This document shows, piece by piece, positions 8,852-16,615 of a stretch of DNA of 64,000 nt (positions within the stretch are counted from its first letter, which is position 1; every line of letters begins with the position of its first letter). The notes beneath the pieces are model-generated. The model saw nothing but the letters and a program-made list of their open reading frames with translations, ran no database searches and had not been told where the DNA came from. The position numbers and the translations under genes are program-made. The DNA comes from Micromonospora sp. NBC_00389 (GTDB taxonomy: Bacteria; Actinomycetota; Actinomycetes; Mycobacteriales; Micromonosporaceae), in contig NZ_CP107947.1 in NCBI RefSeq assembly GCF_036059255.1, positions 6,076,001 to 6,140,000 on the forward strand. The letters run 5' to 3'.

Positions 8852-9225
8852 GGGCACGGAACCTACCAGCGGCTCTCCCGTTCTCCTCCCCGATTTGTCC
8901 GTCGGCAGAACGGCGGCTGACGCGCAACGCCGCTGGCCGGGTGGGGGCAATCCCGTCGGCGCCGGCAATACCTCGCCATCGACCCAGCCGTGACAGCCCG
9001 GCCGGACGGACATCGACCGGGTCACCGGTGCCGGTCGGCCCGTCGAGGCGTTTCCGCAGCTCTCCCCGTCTTCGGGTGGACACGTGACGGCAACGAGGAT
9101 TTCTCATTTTCACCGGATCGAGGACCCAACGCACCTAGTGTTGGTCACACCGGTGCTAGTCACGGAGATGGCCACCCGAACGACGTCCCACGCAGTCAGC
9201 GGACGAAATGTGAGGGAAGACGCGT
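8852..9225. other. 374-bp divergent intergenic region
   Basis: This gap separates the MFS gene (minus) from the wall-protein gene (plus). No convincing small ORF is present. GC falls toward 9,100-9,200, where GTGTTGGTCACACCGGTG forms a partial repeat and the plus-strand promoter probably lies. GAGGGAAG at about 9,211-9,218 is the ribosome binding site of the gene at 9,226. Confidence 0.5.
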
Positions 9226-9711
9226 ATGAAGGTCTCAACAGCACTCTGTTCGGCGGCGCTCGGCGTAGGCCTCGGCACGCTCCTGCTGCCGGGCGCCGCA
9301 CTGGCCGACACCACGGTGTCACCAGCCACCACGCCGGTCGGCGGGACCGTCGTGCTCACCGCGACGACCTGCAACCCGAAGTCGGGTGACGCCCTCTTCC
9401 GTGTCACCGGCCCCAACCGCGACCAGAACGTCCGGTCGACCACGGCCGCGGCCGGTGGCGGGCTGAGCGCCGAACTCTTCACCGCCGGCTTCACCCTGGG
9501 CACGTACACGGTGGCGGCCACCTGCGGCGACGGCAGCTCAGCCGGCAGCGCCACGTTCACCGTCACCCCGATCGGCGGTGCCCCGGCCGGCTCCGGCGGA
9601 GACAGCCGCGACAACGGCACTCTCGCCGCCGGTGGCACGCTGCTCGGCACCGCCGTCGCGGGCGCGGTCATCCTGCTTCGCCGACGCCGTCCGGTGTCCG
9701 CCGTCGCCTGA
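9226..9711 (+). CDS. Secreted wall-associated protein with C-terminal membrane anchor
   Basis: A 161-residue protein with a Sec signal peptide ending at about ALA-DTTVSP (residue 28). The mature part is a single Ig-like beta domain with paired cysteines (TTCNPKSG and ATCGDGS). A Gly/Ser linker leads to a hydrophobic helix GTLLGTAVAGAVILL and the basic stop RRRRPVSAVA. That sorting layout resembles a sortase substrate, but no LPxTG-like pentapeptide precedes the helix, so anchoring by the neighbouring sortase is only suggested by position. The sortase starts 30 bp downstream, so the two are probably cotranscribed. Confidence 0.75.
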   Translation: MKVSTALCSAALGVGLGTLLLPGAALADTTVSPATTPVGGTVVLTATTCNPKSGDALFRVTGPNRDQNVRSTTAAAGGGLSAELFTAGFTLGTYTVAATCGDGSSAGSATFTVTPIGGAPAGSGGDSRDNGTLAAGGTLLGTAVAGAVILLRRRRPVSAVA

Positions 9712-9740
9712 CCGGCGACCCGCTCCATCCCTGAGGACGG

Positions 9741-10412
9741 GTGCCCGTGCCGGTGACACCGGCGCGGGCACCCCGACGATCCCGTCCGGAGGTGCGCACG
9801 GTGTGGAGGCGGCGGACCCTTCCGGCGGTGGTCGCGCTGCTCGGCGTGACCGGGCTGGGGCTGATCACCGTCGGCCTCAGCGCCGACCCGGCACGACCAC
9901 CACGACCACCGGCCGACGCGCCGACGCGCACCCACCCCGCACCGGACCTGGCGCCACTGCCCCGCGCCGCGCCGGTCCGGGTGCAGATCCCGGCCATCGA
10001 CGTACGCGCCGAGGTCGTCCCGGTCGGCGCGGACGCCGCCGGGGTGCTGGAGGTGCCACCACTGGACCGGCCCACCGTCGCCGGCTGGTACCGACACGGG
10101 GTCAGCCCCGGTGAGACCGGCAACGCCGTCCTGGTCGGGCACGTCGACTCCCCGGCCGGTCCGGCGGTCTTCTTCGACCTCGGTCGGCTACGCGCCGGCC
10201 AGCAGATCCAGGTCACCCGCGCCGACGCCCGGGTGACCACGTTCACTGTGGACGACGTCCGCGCGTACCCCAAGGACCGCTTCCCCAGCGGCCTGGTCTA
10301 CGGTCCGGCGGACACCGCCGGGCTGCGACTGATCACCTGCGGCGGCCGGTTCGACGCCGGGACCGGCAACTACGTGGACAACGTCGTCGTCTTCGCCACC
10401 CGCACGGCCTGA
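9741..10412 (+). CDS. Class F sortase
   Basis: A 223-residue membrane-anchored transpeptidase. Residues 21-50 hold a basic segment and one membrane helix (LPAVVALLGVTGLGLITVGLSA), then a Pro/Thr linker. The catalytic domain carries His134 in LVGHVD, Cys200 in LITCGG and the following Arg203 in GGRF, the sortase triad; the family joins surface proteins to cell-wall precursors. The IPAIDVRAEVVPVG and FDLGRLRAGQ motifs are typical of class F enzymes of actinobacteria. The start is taken as the GTG after TGAGGACGG; a GTG at 9,801 would remove a nonconserved lead. It follows its probable substrate or partner gene. Confidence 0.88.
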   Translation: MPVPVTPARAPRRSRPEVRTVWRRRTLPAVVALLGVTGLGLITVGLSADPARPPRPPADAPTRTHPAPDLAPLPRAAPVRVQIPAIDVRAEVVPVGADAAGVLEVPPLDRPTVAGWYRHGVSPGETGNAVLVGHVDSPAGPAVFFDLGRLRAGQQIQVTRADARVTTFTVDDVRAYPKDRFPSGLVYGPADTAGLRLITCGGRFDAGTGNYVDNVVVFATRTA

Positions 10413-10522
10413 GACCGCCGGCCCGCCTGTCGGGAGCCGGACCCCGCTCGGCAGAATGCGGTGGCACCATCCCCTCCGGGCACCTCGATCGGGGCGGTGC
10501 GCCGGCGGCGGGGAGGCACGCG

Positions 10523-11629
10523 GTGGATCAGCGACCGGTACGGGACCGAGCCGGCCTTGGCGTACGCGCCCTGGCCCGTCGACTGCTCGGTCGGGTCGAG
10601 ACCGACTCCCCCACGGCACGCCGGTCCAACCCGGACGCCGTGGTCGACTGCGCCGTCTACGTCAACGGCCGGCGCGAACCCGGCCGTCCGCACTACGCCG
10701 ACGCGTACGCCCGCGCCCGACACGGCCGCGACGCCTTCGTCTGGCTGGGGCTGCACGAGCCGGGCCCGGCGGTGCTCGCCGCGGTGGGCCGGACCTTCGG
10801 CCTCGACGAACTGACCGTCGAGCAGGCGCTCGCCGACGGGCACCGGCCCACCGTGCAGCGGCACGGGCCGGTCACCCTGCTGGTGCTCCGCACCGCCGGG
10901 TACGTGGAGCACGCCGAGCTGACCGACACCTCAGAGGTGATCGACACCGGGGACGTGATGGTGCTGCTCGGTGACCGGTTCGCCCTCACCGTGCGGCACG
11001 GCGCCGCCGGGGCGCTGCGCAGCGTCCGCGCCGACATCGAGCGCCGCCCCGCGCTGCTGGCCGCAGGGCCGTGGGCGGTGGCGTACGCGGTCTGCGCCCG
11101 GATGGTCGACTCCTACCTCGAAGTGGCCGGGCACGTGGAGCGGGACCTGGAACGGGTCGAGGAGTCGGTGTTCGCCCGCGACCGCTCCGTCGACATCCAG
11201 CACATCTACCAGCTCAAGCGGGAGGTGGTGGAGTTCAAGCGGGCGGTGCTGCCGTTGCAGGCGCCGATGCGCACGCTGCTCGACCCGGGCAACGACGGGC
11301 CGCCGCGCGCCCTGCACCGCTGGTTCGTCGACGTGGACGGCCGGCTGAGCCGGGCGGTGGATCGGGTGGCCGCGTACGACGACCTGCTCACCTCGATCGT
11401 CCAGTCCCGCCTGGCGCAGCTCGCCGTGGAGCAGAACAACGACATGCGCAAGATCGCCGCGTGGGCGGCCATCGCGGCCGCCCAGACCGGCATCGCCGGC
11501 GTCTACGGCATGAACTTCTCGCACATGCCGGAGCTGACCTGGCGCTACGGCTACGCCGGCGCACTCGCCCTGATGGCGTTGGCCGCCCTCGGCCTGTACC
11601 GCCTGTTCCGCCGCTCCGGCTGGCTCTGA
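10523..11629 (+). CDS. CorA-family divalent cation channel
   Basis: A 368-residue protein of the CorA magnesium/cobalt channel family. The large N-terminal cytosolic domain includes FVWLGLHEPG and FGLDELTVEQALADGHRPTVQRHG, and a long helix covers about residues 215-300 (YLEVAGHVERDLERVEESVF). Two C-terminal membrane helices flank the pore signature YGMNF near residue 330, where GMN is the selectivity filter. CorA works as a homopentamer in the plasma membrane. GTG start with GGGGAGG eight bases upstream. It is monocistronic as far as can be seen and converges on the MBL hydrolase. Confidence 0.92.
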   Translation: MDQRPVRDRAGLGVRALARRLLGRVETDSPTARRSNPDAVVDCAVYVNGRREPGRPHYADAYARARHGRDAFVWLGLHEPGPAVLAAVGRTFGLDELTVEQALADGHRPTVQRHGPVTLLVLRTAGYVEHAELTDTSEVIDTGDVMVLLGDRFALTVRHGAAGALRSVRADIERRPALLAAGPWAVAYAVCARMVDSYLEVAGHVERDLERVEESVFARDRSVDIQHIYQLKREVVEFKRAVLPLQAPMRTLLDPGNDGPPRALHRWFVDVDGRLSRAVDRVAAYDDLLTSIVQSRLAQLAVEQNNDMRKIAAWAAIAAAQTGIAGVYGMNFSHMPELTWRYGYAGALALMALAALGLYRLFRRSGWL

Positions 11630-11651
11630 CCCGCCGGGGGCGCGGGACGGA

Positions 11652-12365
11652 TCAGTGGGGCTGGGAGAGGAGGAAGCTGCGGATCCGGTCGCGGGGACTG
11701 TCGGTCAGTTCGGGGCCGTGGGTGAAGGCGGCGATGTCGTAATCCAGCTCGCCGAGGACGTGCGCGGTCTGCTGGGTCAGCCGGAAGTCGTTGCACAGCC
11801 ACTTCACCGGCCAGCGGACCCCGAGCACGTTGAACAGCGCGTCCCCGGTTATCAGCAGCCGGGTCGGCTCGTGCAGCAGCGACACGTGCCCCGGGGAGTG
11901 CCCGGGAGTGTGCACCACCCGCAGTCCGCCACCGACGTCGATCAGATCGCCGTCGACCAGCGGCTGCGCCACCTCGACGGCGGGGAACCGGCCCCCGTCG
12001 ACCCGGGCGAAGAACCGGCCGCCGGTCACCGCCGGGTCGTTGACCGGTTTGCGGCCCGCCTCGGCGTACGGCACGTCGGCCGCGTGCGCGGCGACCGGGG
12101 CACCGGTGCGGCGGGCCAACTCCGCCGCCCCGCCTGCGTGATCGGGATGCGCGTGGGTCAGCACAATCCGGGTGACGTCCGCCGGCACCTTGCCGATCGC
12201 CGCCAGCCCACGCACGATCCGGGCGGGCGCCCGGGTCAGCCCGCAGTCGATCAGCGTGACGCTGCCGTCGTCGTTCACGAAGGCGTACGAGTTGACAGCC
12301 GCGCGGCCCAGGGTGGGGATGCGCCAGACGTTCGGGGCGAGCGGCACGGCCGGAGATCGCGACAT
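11652..12365 (-). CDS. MBL-fold metallo-hydrolase
   Basis: A 237-residue metallo-beta-lactamase-fold protein. The zinc motif HAHPDH covers residues 71-76 (His71, His73, Asp75, His76), with further ligands in HTPGHSPGH, TGDALF and FTHGPEL. Proteins with this layout include glyoxalase II-like thioesterases, lactonases and quinone-response hydrolases, so the substrate is undefined. It has no signal peptide and is expected in the cytosol. The ATG at 12,365 is 80 bp from the divergent GDSL hydrolase gene. Confidence 0.88.
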   Translation of the reverse strand: MSRSPAVPLAPNVWRIPTLGRAAVNSYAFVNDDGSVTLIDCGLTRAPARIVRGLAAIGKVPADVTRIVLTHAHPDHAGGAAELARRTGAPVAAHAADVPYAEAGRKPVNDPAVTGGRFFARVDGGRFPAVEVAQPLVDGDLIDVGGGLRVVHTPGHSPGHVSLLHEPTRLLITGDALFNVLGVRWPVKWLCNDFRLTQQTAHVLGELDYDIAAFTHGPELTDSPRDRIRSFLLSQPH

Positions 12366-12445
12366 GTCGCGAGTCTAGGATCGACCGTCAACCATCCCTG
12401 CCCCAGCGGTACACCGGTGCGGGGCGGGCGGCTAACGTCGCCCGG

Positions 12446-13216
12446 GTGATGTGGCAGCGGTACGTGGCGATCGGCGACAGCACCACCGAAGGGCTCGACG
12501 ATCCGGACGGCGCCGGCGGCTACCGGGGCTGGGCCGATCGGTTCGCCCTGGCGGTGGCCCGCGCGCAGGGCGGCCTGGAGTACGCGAACCTGGCCATCCG
12601 TGGCCGGACCACCGCCCGGATCCGCGCCGAGCAGCTCCAGCCCGCCCTTGACCTGGCCCCCGACCTGGCCACCGTGGTCGCCGGCATGAACGACGTGCTG
12701 CGCCCCTCCTTCGACGCGGAGCAGGTCGCCGAGCACGTCGCGGAGATGCAGCGGGCGCTGGTGGGGCAGGGCGCCACCGTGCTGACCTTCACCATGCCGG
12801 ACCCGGCACCGGTGATGCCGCTGGCCCGGCCGCTGCGGGGCCGGATGCTGGCGCTCAACGCGGCACTGCGGGTGGTCACCACGCAGACCGGTGCCACCCT
12901 GCTCGACCTGGGCGCGCACCCGGTCTCCTCCGATCCCCGGCTGTGGAGCGACGACCGGCTGCACGCCAACAGCGCCGGCCACGCGCGGATCGCCGCCGCG
13001 CTGGCGTACACGGCGGGTCTGCCCGGGTTCGACGACTCCTGGACGCAGCCGTTGCCGCCGGTGTCCCGGCGGCGCCGCGGTGAGGTGCTCGGCGCCGAGC
13101 TGGCCTGGACCCGCCGGCACCTGCTGCCCTGGCTGGTTCGGCACCTCCGCGGACGGTCGTCCGGCGACGACCGGGTCGCGAAGCGGCCGGTGCCGCTGCC
13201 CGTGCCGCTGGAGTAG
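12446..13216 (+). CDS. SGNH/GDSL-family hydrolase
   Basis: A 256-residue esterase/lipase-like protein. The blocks are GDSTTEG near residue 10 (catalytic Ser), NLAIRGRTT (Gly block), GMNDVLRP (Asn block) and SDDRLHANSAGH (Asp and His). There is no signal peptide, so it is probably cytosolic. A basic Arg-rich tail RRRRGEV...RRHLLPW closes the protein. GTG at 12,446 and ATG at 12,449 are adjacent. TAACGT lies seven bases before, the position of a -10 box for a leaderless mRNA, and no Shine-Dalgarno site is seen. Substrate unknown; phospholipid or acyl esterase activity is plausible. Confidence 0.88.
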   Translation: MMWQRYVAIGDSTTEGLDDPDGAGGYRGWADRFALAVARAQGGLEYANLAIRGRTTARIRAEQLQPALDLAPDLATVVAGMNDVLRPSFDAEQVAEHVAEMQRALVGQGATVLTFTMPDPAPVMPLARPLRGRMLALNAALRVVTTQTGATLLDLGAHPVSSDPRLWSDDRLHANSAGHARIAAALAYTAGLPGFDDSWTQPLPPVSRRRRGEVLGAELAWTRRHLLPWLVRHLRGRSSGDDRVAKRPVPLPVPLE

Positions 13217-13263
13217 CGACGGTCGGCGTCCGGGGCCGGTTGGCGGTGCGGCAGGATGGCGGC

Positions 13264-13683
13264 GTGGGTAAGGGTGCGGGGCGTCGGCGGGCGGACGCGA
13301 CGACGGGACGGGCCTGCCCGTGCGGCGCCGGCCGGGTGTACGCCGACTGCTGTGCCGAGGTGCACGGCGGCGTGGCGCACGCGCCGACCGCCGAGGCGCT
13401 GATGCGCTCCCGGTTCGGCGCCTTCGCCCTCGGCGACGCCGACTACCTGCTGCGTAGCTGGCACTCCTCGACCCGCCCGGCGCGGCTGGAGCTGGAGCCC
13501 GGGCAGCGGTGGACCCGGCTGGAGATCGTCGGGACCGAGCGGGGCGGCCTGCTCGACACCGCCGGCACCGTGACGTTCCACGCGCACTACCGGGACGCGG
13601 GTCGGCCGGGCACGCTGACCGAACGCAGCCGGTTCGTCCGCGAGGACGGCCGGTGGGTCTACCTCGACGGCGAACAGCCCTGA
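13264..13683 (+). CDS. YchJ-family SEC-C domain protein
   Basis: A 139-residue protein. The N-terminal CPCGAGRVYADCC is the SEC-C type zinc-binding Cys group, and the rest is the NTF2-like YchJ domain (RSRFGAFALGDADYLLRSWHSSTRP, FHAHYRDAG, SRFVREDGRWVYLDG). Family members are UPF0225 proteins with no settled biochemical role, and some fuse to or neighbour SecA-like proteins. GTG start chosen because the in-frame upstream GTG at 13,240 gives only unconserved residues. The gene lies 47 bp after the GDSL hydrolase on the same strand. Confidence 0.87.
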   Translation: MGKGAGRRRADATTGRACPCGAGRVYADCCAEVHGGVAHAPTAEALMRSRFGAFALGDADYLLRSWHSSTRPARLELEPGQRWTRLEIVGTERGGLLDTAGTVTFHAHYRDAGRPGTLTERSRFVREDGRWVYLDGEQP

Positions 13684-13749
13684 CGGCTGCGCCGACGACC
13701 GGTTCGCGCGTAGGATGACGTCGGCGTAGTCCTGCGCCGCACCTCCCTC

Positions 13750-13855
13750 CCGGCGCTCACGCCGCCGGCCATGCGGAGGCAAAGGGGGCCTGAGCCCTCG
13801 GGACGTGGTGCCACATGCCCCACTCCGGCGGGGTCGACGGGAGCGTGAGTCCCGG
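13750..13855 (+). ncRNA. Candidate structured leader RNA
   Basis: About 150 bases lie between a TAGGAT hexamer at 13,711-13,716 and the next gene, and they fold into nested helices visible by eye: CTCACG (13,756-13,761) with CGTGAG (13,844-13,849); CCGCCGG (13,762-13,768) with CCGGCGG (13,825-13,831); CATGCGG with CCACATG (13,770-13,776 and 13,811-13,817, one mismatch); and AGGC/GCCT inside. I could not match it to a riboswitch class from memory. In DNA this GC-rich, chance pairing is common, so only covariation can settle it. Confidence 0.35.
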
Positions 13856-13883
13856 TGACCGTGCCGTTGACCGGGAGCATGTG

Positions 13884-14600
13884 ATGACCAACCAGAGATC
13901 GTTCAAGACCCGGGTCCGAGCCCGGATGGAGAAGACCGGCGAGAGCTACACCACCGCCCGCCGGCACCTGATCAATCGGACCGCCGCACCCACCGTCGCG
14001 CCGGCACCGGACGTGTCGCCGTCTCCGGCACCCGCCGCGGCGCAGACCGAGCGGATCGCCGACGACCTGATCCACGCGCGGACCGGCCGCGGCTGGGCGG
14101 AGTGGTTCGCCCTGCTCGACGCCGCGGGCGCCACCGAGCGGACGCACACCGAGATCGCCCGCCAACTGGTCGTCGAGCACGAGGTACCGGGCTGGTGGGC
14201 ACAGAGCATCACCGTCGGGTACGAGCAGGAACGCGGCCTGCGCGCGCCCGGTCAGCAACGCGGGGGTGGCTTCTCGGCCAGCGCCAGCCGGACGGTGGCG
14301 GTGCCGGTACTGCGGCTGTTCGGGGCGTTCGCCGACGAGACGGCACGCGCCCGTTGGTTGCCCGACGTCGAGGTGCGCCTCCGCACCGCCACCGCGCCCC
14401 GCAGCTTCCGGGCCGACTGGGCCGGTGGTCCCACCCGGATCGTGGTCGGCTTCGAGGCGGTCGGCGAGTCGAAGGCCCGGGTCAGCGTCTCGCACGAGAA
14501 GCTGACGGGGGCCGAGCAGGCCGCGGAGCTGAAGGTGTACTGGCGGGAGCGGCTCGCCGCGTTGAAGGTACTGCTGGAGTCGGACGGAGACCACCGATGA
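13884..14600 (+). CDS. DUF4287-like/START-like domain protein
   Basis: A 238-residue protein starting at ATG (a GTG directly precedes it), with GGGAG upstream. The N-terminus SFKTRVRARMEKTGESYTTA is a basic helix pair seen at the start of many actinobacterial DUF4287-like proteins. A central block, EWFALLDAAGATERTHTEIA and GWWAQSITVGYEQERG, is the conserved core. The C-terminal 110 residues (SRTVAVPVLRLFGAF, WAGGPTRIVVGFE, VSVSHEKL) look like a SRPBCC/START-type lipid-binding fold. Function unknown. Its stop overlaps the start of the VOC gene by four bases (ATGA), so the two are translationally coupled. Confidence 0.75.
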   Translation: MTNQRSFKTRVRARMEKTGESYTTARRHLINRTAAPTVAPAPDVSPSPAPAAAQTERIADDLIHARTGRGWAEWFALLDAAGATERTHTEIARQLVVEHEVPGWWAQSITVGYEQERGLRAPGQQRGGGFSASASRTVAVPVLRLFGAFADETARARWLPDVEVRLRTATAPRSFRADWAGGPTRIVVGFEAVGESKARVSVSHEKLTGAEQAAELKVYWRERLAALKVLLESDGDHR

Positions 14601-14983
14601 CCATGACGTTCATCAACCTGCCGGTGCGCGACCTGACCACCGCCGCCGAGTTCTACCGGGCGATCGGCTTCACCAGCGACCAGGCCAACCTGGACGGGGG
14701 CAACGTGCAGATCACCGTCTCCGACAGCACCCGGCTGATGCTGCACCTCCGCTCGGCCTTCGAGGGGTACACCGGGGTCGCCGCCACGGAGACGGCGACC
14801 AGCCGGGAGGTCATCGTGGGGCTGTCGGCGCATAGCCGGGAACGGGTCGACGAACTGGTCGACCGGGCGGTGGTGGCCGGCGGGGAGTCGGTCGGGCCGG
14901 GAGTGGACAACGGGTCGATGTACATGCGCGGCTTCCGGGATCTCGACGGCCACCAGTGGTCGTTCCTGCACCTGGCCGGCTGA
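14597..14983 (+). CDS. VOC-superfamily (glyoxalase-like) protein
   Basis: A 128-residue protein with a paired beta-alpha-beta-beta-beta fold: INLPVRDLTTAAEFYRAIGF opens the first module and RDLDGHQWSFLHL closes the second. Typical VOC metal ligands are only partly present (the second-module His/Glu pattern is weak), so it may be a binding protein or an enzyme with a different metal site. The ATGA overlap with the DUF4287-like gene implies a shared operon and related job. A strong convergent terminator follows. Confidence 0.85.
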   Translation: MTMTFINLPVRDLTTAAEFYRAIGFTSDQANLDGGNVQITVSDSTRLMLHLRSAFEGYTGVAATETATSREVIVGLSAHSRERVDELVDRAVVAGGESVGPGVDNGSMYMRGFRDLDGHQWSFLHLAG

Positions 14984-14990
14984 GCGAAGG

Positions 14991-15021
14991 CCCGGCGGCG
15001 GCCCCTCCGGCCGCCGCCGGG
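14991..15021. terminator. Bidirectional hairpin terminator
   Basis: A perfect 13-bp stem CCCGGCGGCGGCC/GGCCGCCGCCGGG with loop CCTCC lies between the convergent VOC and MFS genes. No T-run follows, as is usual in this group. Confidence 0.7.
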
Positions 15022-15032
15022 GAGGCCGCCGG

Positions 15033-16406
15033 TCAGGCGGTCGTGGCGTTGTCGCTCGGAGGTTTGGTCGTGAACGAGCCCCGCCCGGCGGTGGGCCGGG
15101 CGTGCGACCGTCGGTGGCGGGCCACCAGCACCAGCGCCACGATGAGGTACGGCCCAGCCGTGACCGCGAACGCCACCGCGTTGCCGGCCGCTGTGGCGAC
15201 CAGGCCGTAGCAGACGTAGGTCACGATGATCAGCACATCGGTGGCCATCCCGGCCAGCGAGGTGACCGTGGCGCGGCTGCTCCCGATGATATGGGCCTGG
15301 AGTCGCGCGTCGGCCAGCACGGTGGCCAGTTGCGCGGCCCCGAACGCCACGGCGAGCAGCACGAAGCCGGCCGGGTGCACGATGAGGGCACCCCCGGCCA
15401 GCGTGACGGCGACCACGCCCAGCAGGGCGGCGTAGCCCCGGCCGCTCAGCCGCTCACCCGCCGGGGCGAGCAACCCTCCGGCGGTGACACCGGCCCAGAG
15501 CAGCAGGAGCAGCAGCGGCACGACCTCCGCCCCGACGCCGGTGTCCAGGGCCAGCAGCGGGGTGTACTCGTCCAGCGCGCCCCAGTCGGCGGCCACCACC
15601 GCGACCAGCAGCACGGCGGCACGCACCGGCGGATGTGTACGGACCTGCGCCAACCCGGCCCGCAGCGCGTCCCGCCAACCCAGGTCGGCATCGTCGCCGT
15701 CCGCACCGACCAGCGGGACCGCCGGTGCCGCCACGGTCGACACCGGGTCGCGGTCCCGGGCCGCGGCGGCGGCCACCGGCGCCGCGACCCAGGCAGGGTC
15801 GTGCGGCGCGGCCGGGAGGTTGCGGTGCTCCGGGAATCGGGTGGCGACGGCGGCGGCGAGCAGGCAGGCGAGCACGCTGGCCAGACCGACCGCCGGGTAC
15901 CCGCCGGCGGCGAGCACCGGGCCGGCGAGCACTCCGGTGACCAGTACGCCCAGCACACCCGCCGTCCGGGCCCGGCCGAGCACCCGGGCGTACCGGCCGA
16001 CCGCGCCGAGCCGGTCCAACTCGGTCCACACCAGCGCCTCCAGTGCGCCGGAGGCCAACGCCCCGCCCGCGCCCCAGAGCAGGAACCCGACCGCGAACGC
16101 CGGGTACGACGGAACCAGCACCCAGAGCGCGAAGCCGGCGGCCGTCACCAGCGGAGCGAGGCACAGCAGGAGCCGGCGGGACACCGCGTCGGCCCAGGCG
16201 CCGGAGGGCACCTCGAACAGGATGCCGGCAGCCGACCAGATGACGAAGAGCGAGGAGACCTGTCCCACCGACAGCCCGGTGTCGGCGAAGAGCAGCGCGT
16301 ACAGCGGGTAGAGCAGGACGAGGTCACTGAGGAACGCGTACCCGTAGAGGGTGACCGCGAGCCGGCGGACCGCCGGGTCGGGCACGCGCGAGGCGAGGTG
16401 GGTCAT
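15033..16406 (-). CDS. MFS transporter
   Basis: A 457-residue permease with twelve membrane segments. The loop 2-3 motif is EVPSGAWADAVSRRLLL, and a long hydrophilic loop (about residues 205-255, Pro/Ala/Asp-rich) separates the halves. EVPSGA(W/L)AD is common in actinobacterial exporters of the tetracycline-like DHA group, but the substrate is unknown. The end KPPSDNATTA is cytosolic. The ATG is followed by about 200 bp of leader with no clear operator, so regulation is not evident. Confidence 0.85.
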   Translation of the reverse strand: MTHLASRVPDPAVRRLAVTLYGYAFLSDLVLLYPLYALLFADTGLSVGQVSSLFVIWSAAGILFEVPSGAWADAVSRRLLLCLAPLVTAAGFALWVLVPSYPAFAVGFLLWGAGGALASGALEALVWTELDRLGAVGRYARVLGRARTAGVLGVLVTGVLAGPVLAAGGYPAVGLASVLACLLAAAVATRFPEHRNLPAAPHDPAWVAAPVAAAAARDRDPVSTVAAPAVPLVGADGDDADLGWRDALRAGLAQVRTHPPVRAAVLLVAVVAADWGALDEYTPLLALDTGVGAEVVPLLLLLLWAGVTAGGLLAPAGERLSGRGYAALLGVVAVTLAGGALIVHPAGFVLLAVAFGAAQLATVLADARLQAHIIGSSRATVTSLAGMATDVLIIVTYVCYGLVATAAGNAVAFAVTAGPYLIVALVLVARHRRSHARPTAGRGSFTTKPPSDNATTA

Positions 16407-16568
16407 GAGGCCTTCCCGTGGGAGCGGAGACGGACACCGGACGTGCGGTGCCCGCGGTGGCCCACGGGATCGGCCTACGGCGTTGGATCAATGTCGCCAG
16501 GTCATGTCGGCGATGCTAGACCCGGTTCGCGGCGCCGGCCAGCGTTTTCGGGGTGCCCGACGACGCGA

Positions 16569-16602
16569 AGCGGGGCGGGCTCCCGAGGGAGCCCGCCCCG
16601 CT
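16569..16602. terminator. Hairpin terminator
   Basis: A perfect 15-bp stem AGCGGGGCGGGCTCC/GGAGCCCGCCCCGCT with loop CGAG lies just past the stop codon of the mechanosensitive-channel-like gene on the minus strand. Confidence 0.75.
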
Positions 16603-16615
16603 GTCCCGCACGGTG

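Noticed and set aside
6572..8920. A 782-codon open frame on the plus strand opposite lycopene cyclase and MFS genes
   Set aside because: The product is His/Arg/Gly/Gln-rich with no domain, and it is exactly the reverse-strand shadow of two well-recognised genes. Such long antisense frames are expected in DNA this GC-rich.
13750..13855. Assignment of the leader to TPP, FMN, cobalamin, glycine, SAM or fluoride riboswitches
   Set aside because: None of the sequence blocks I know for those classes is present in order.
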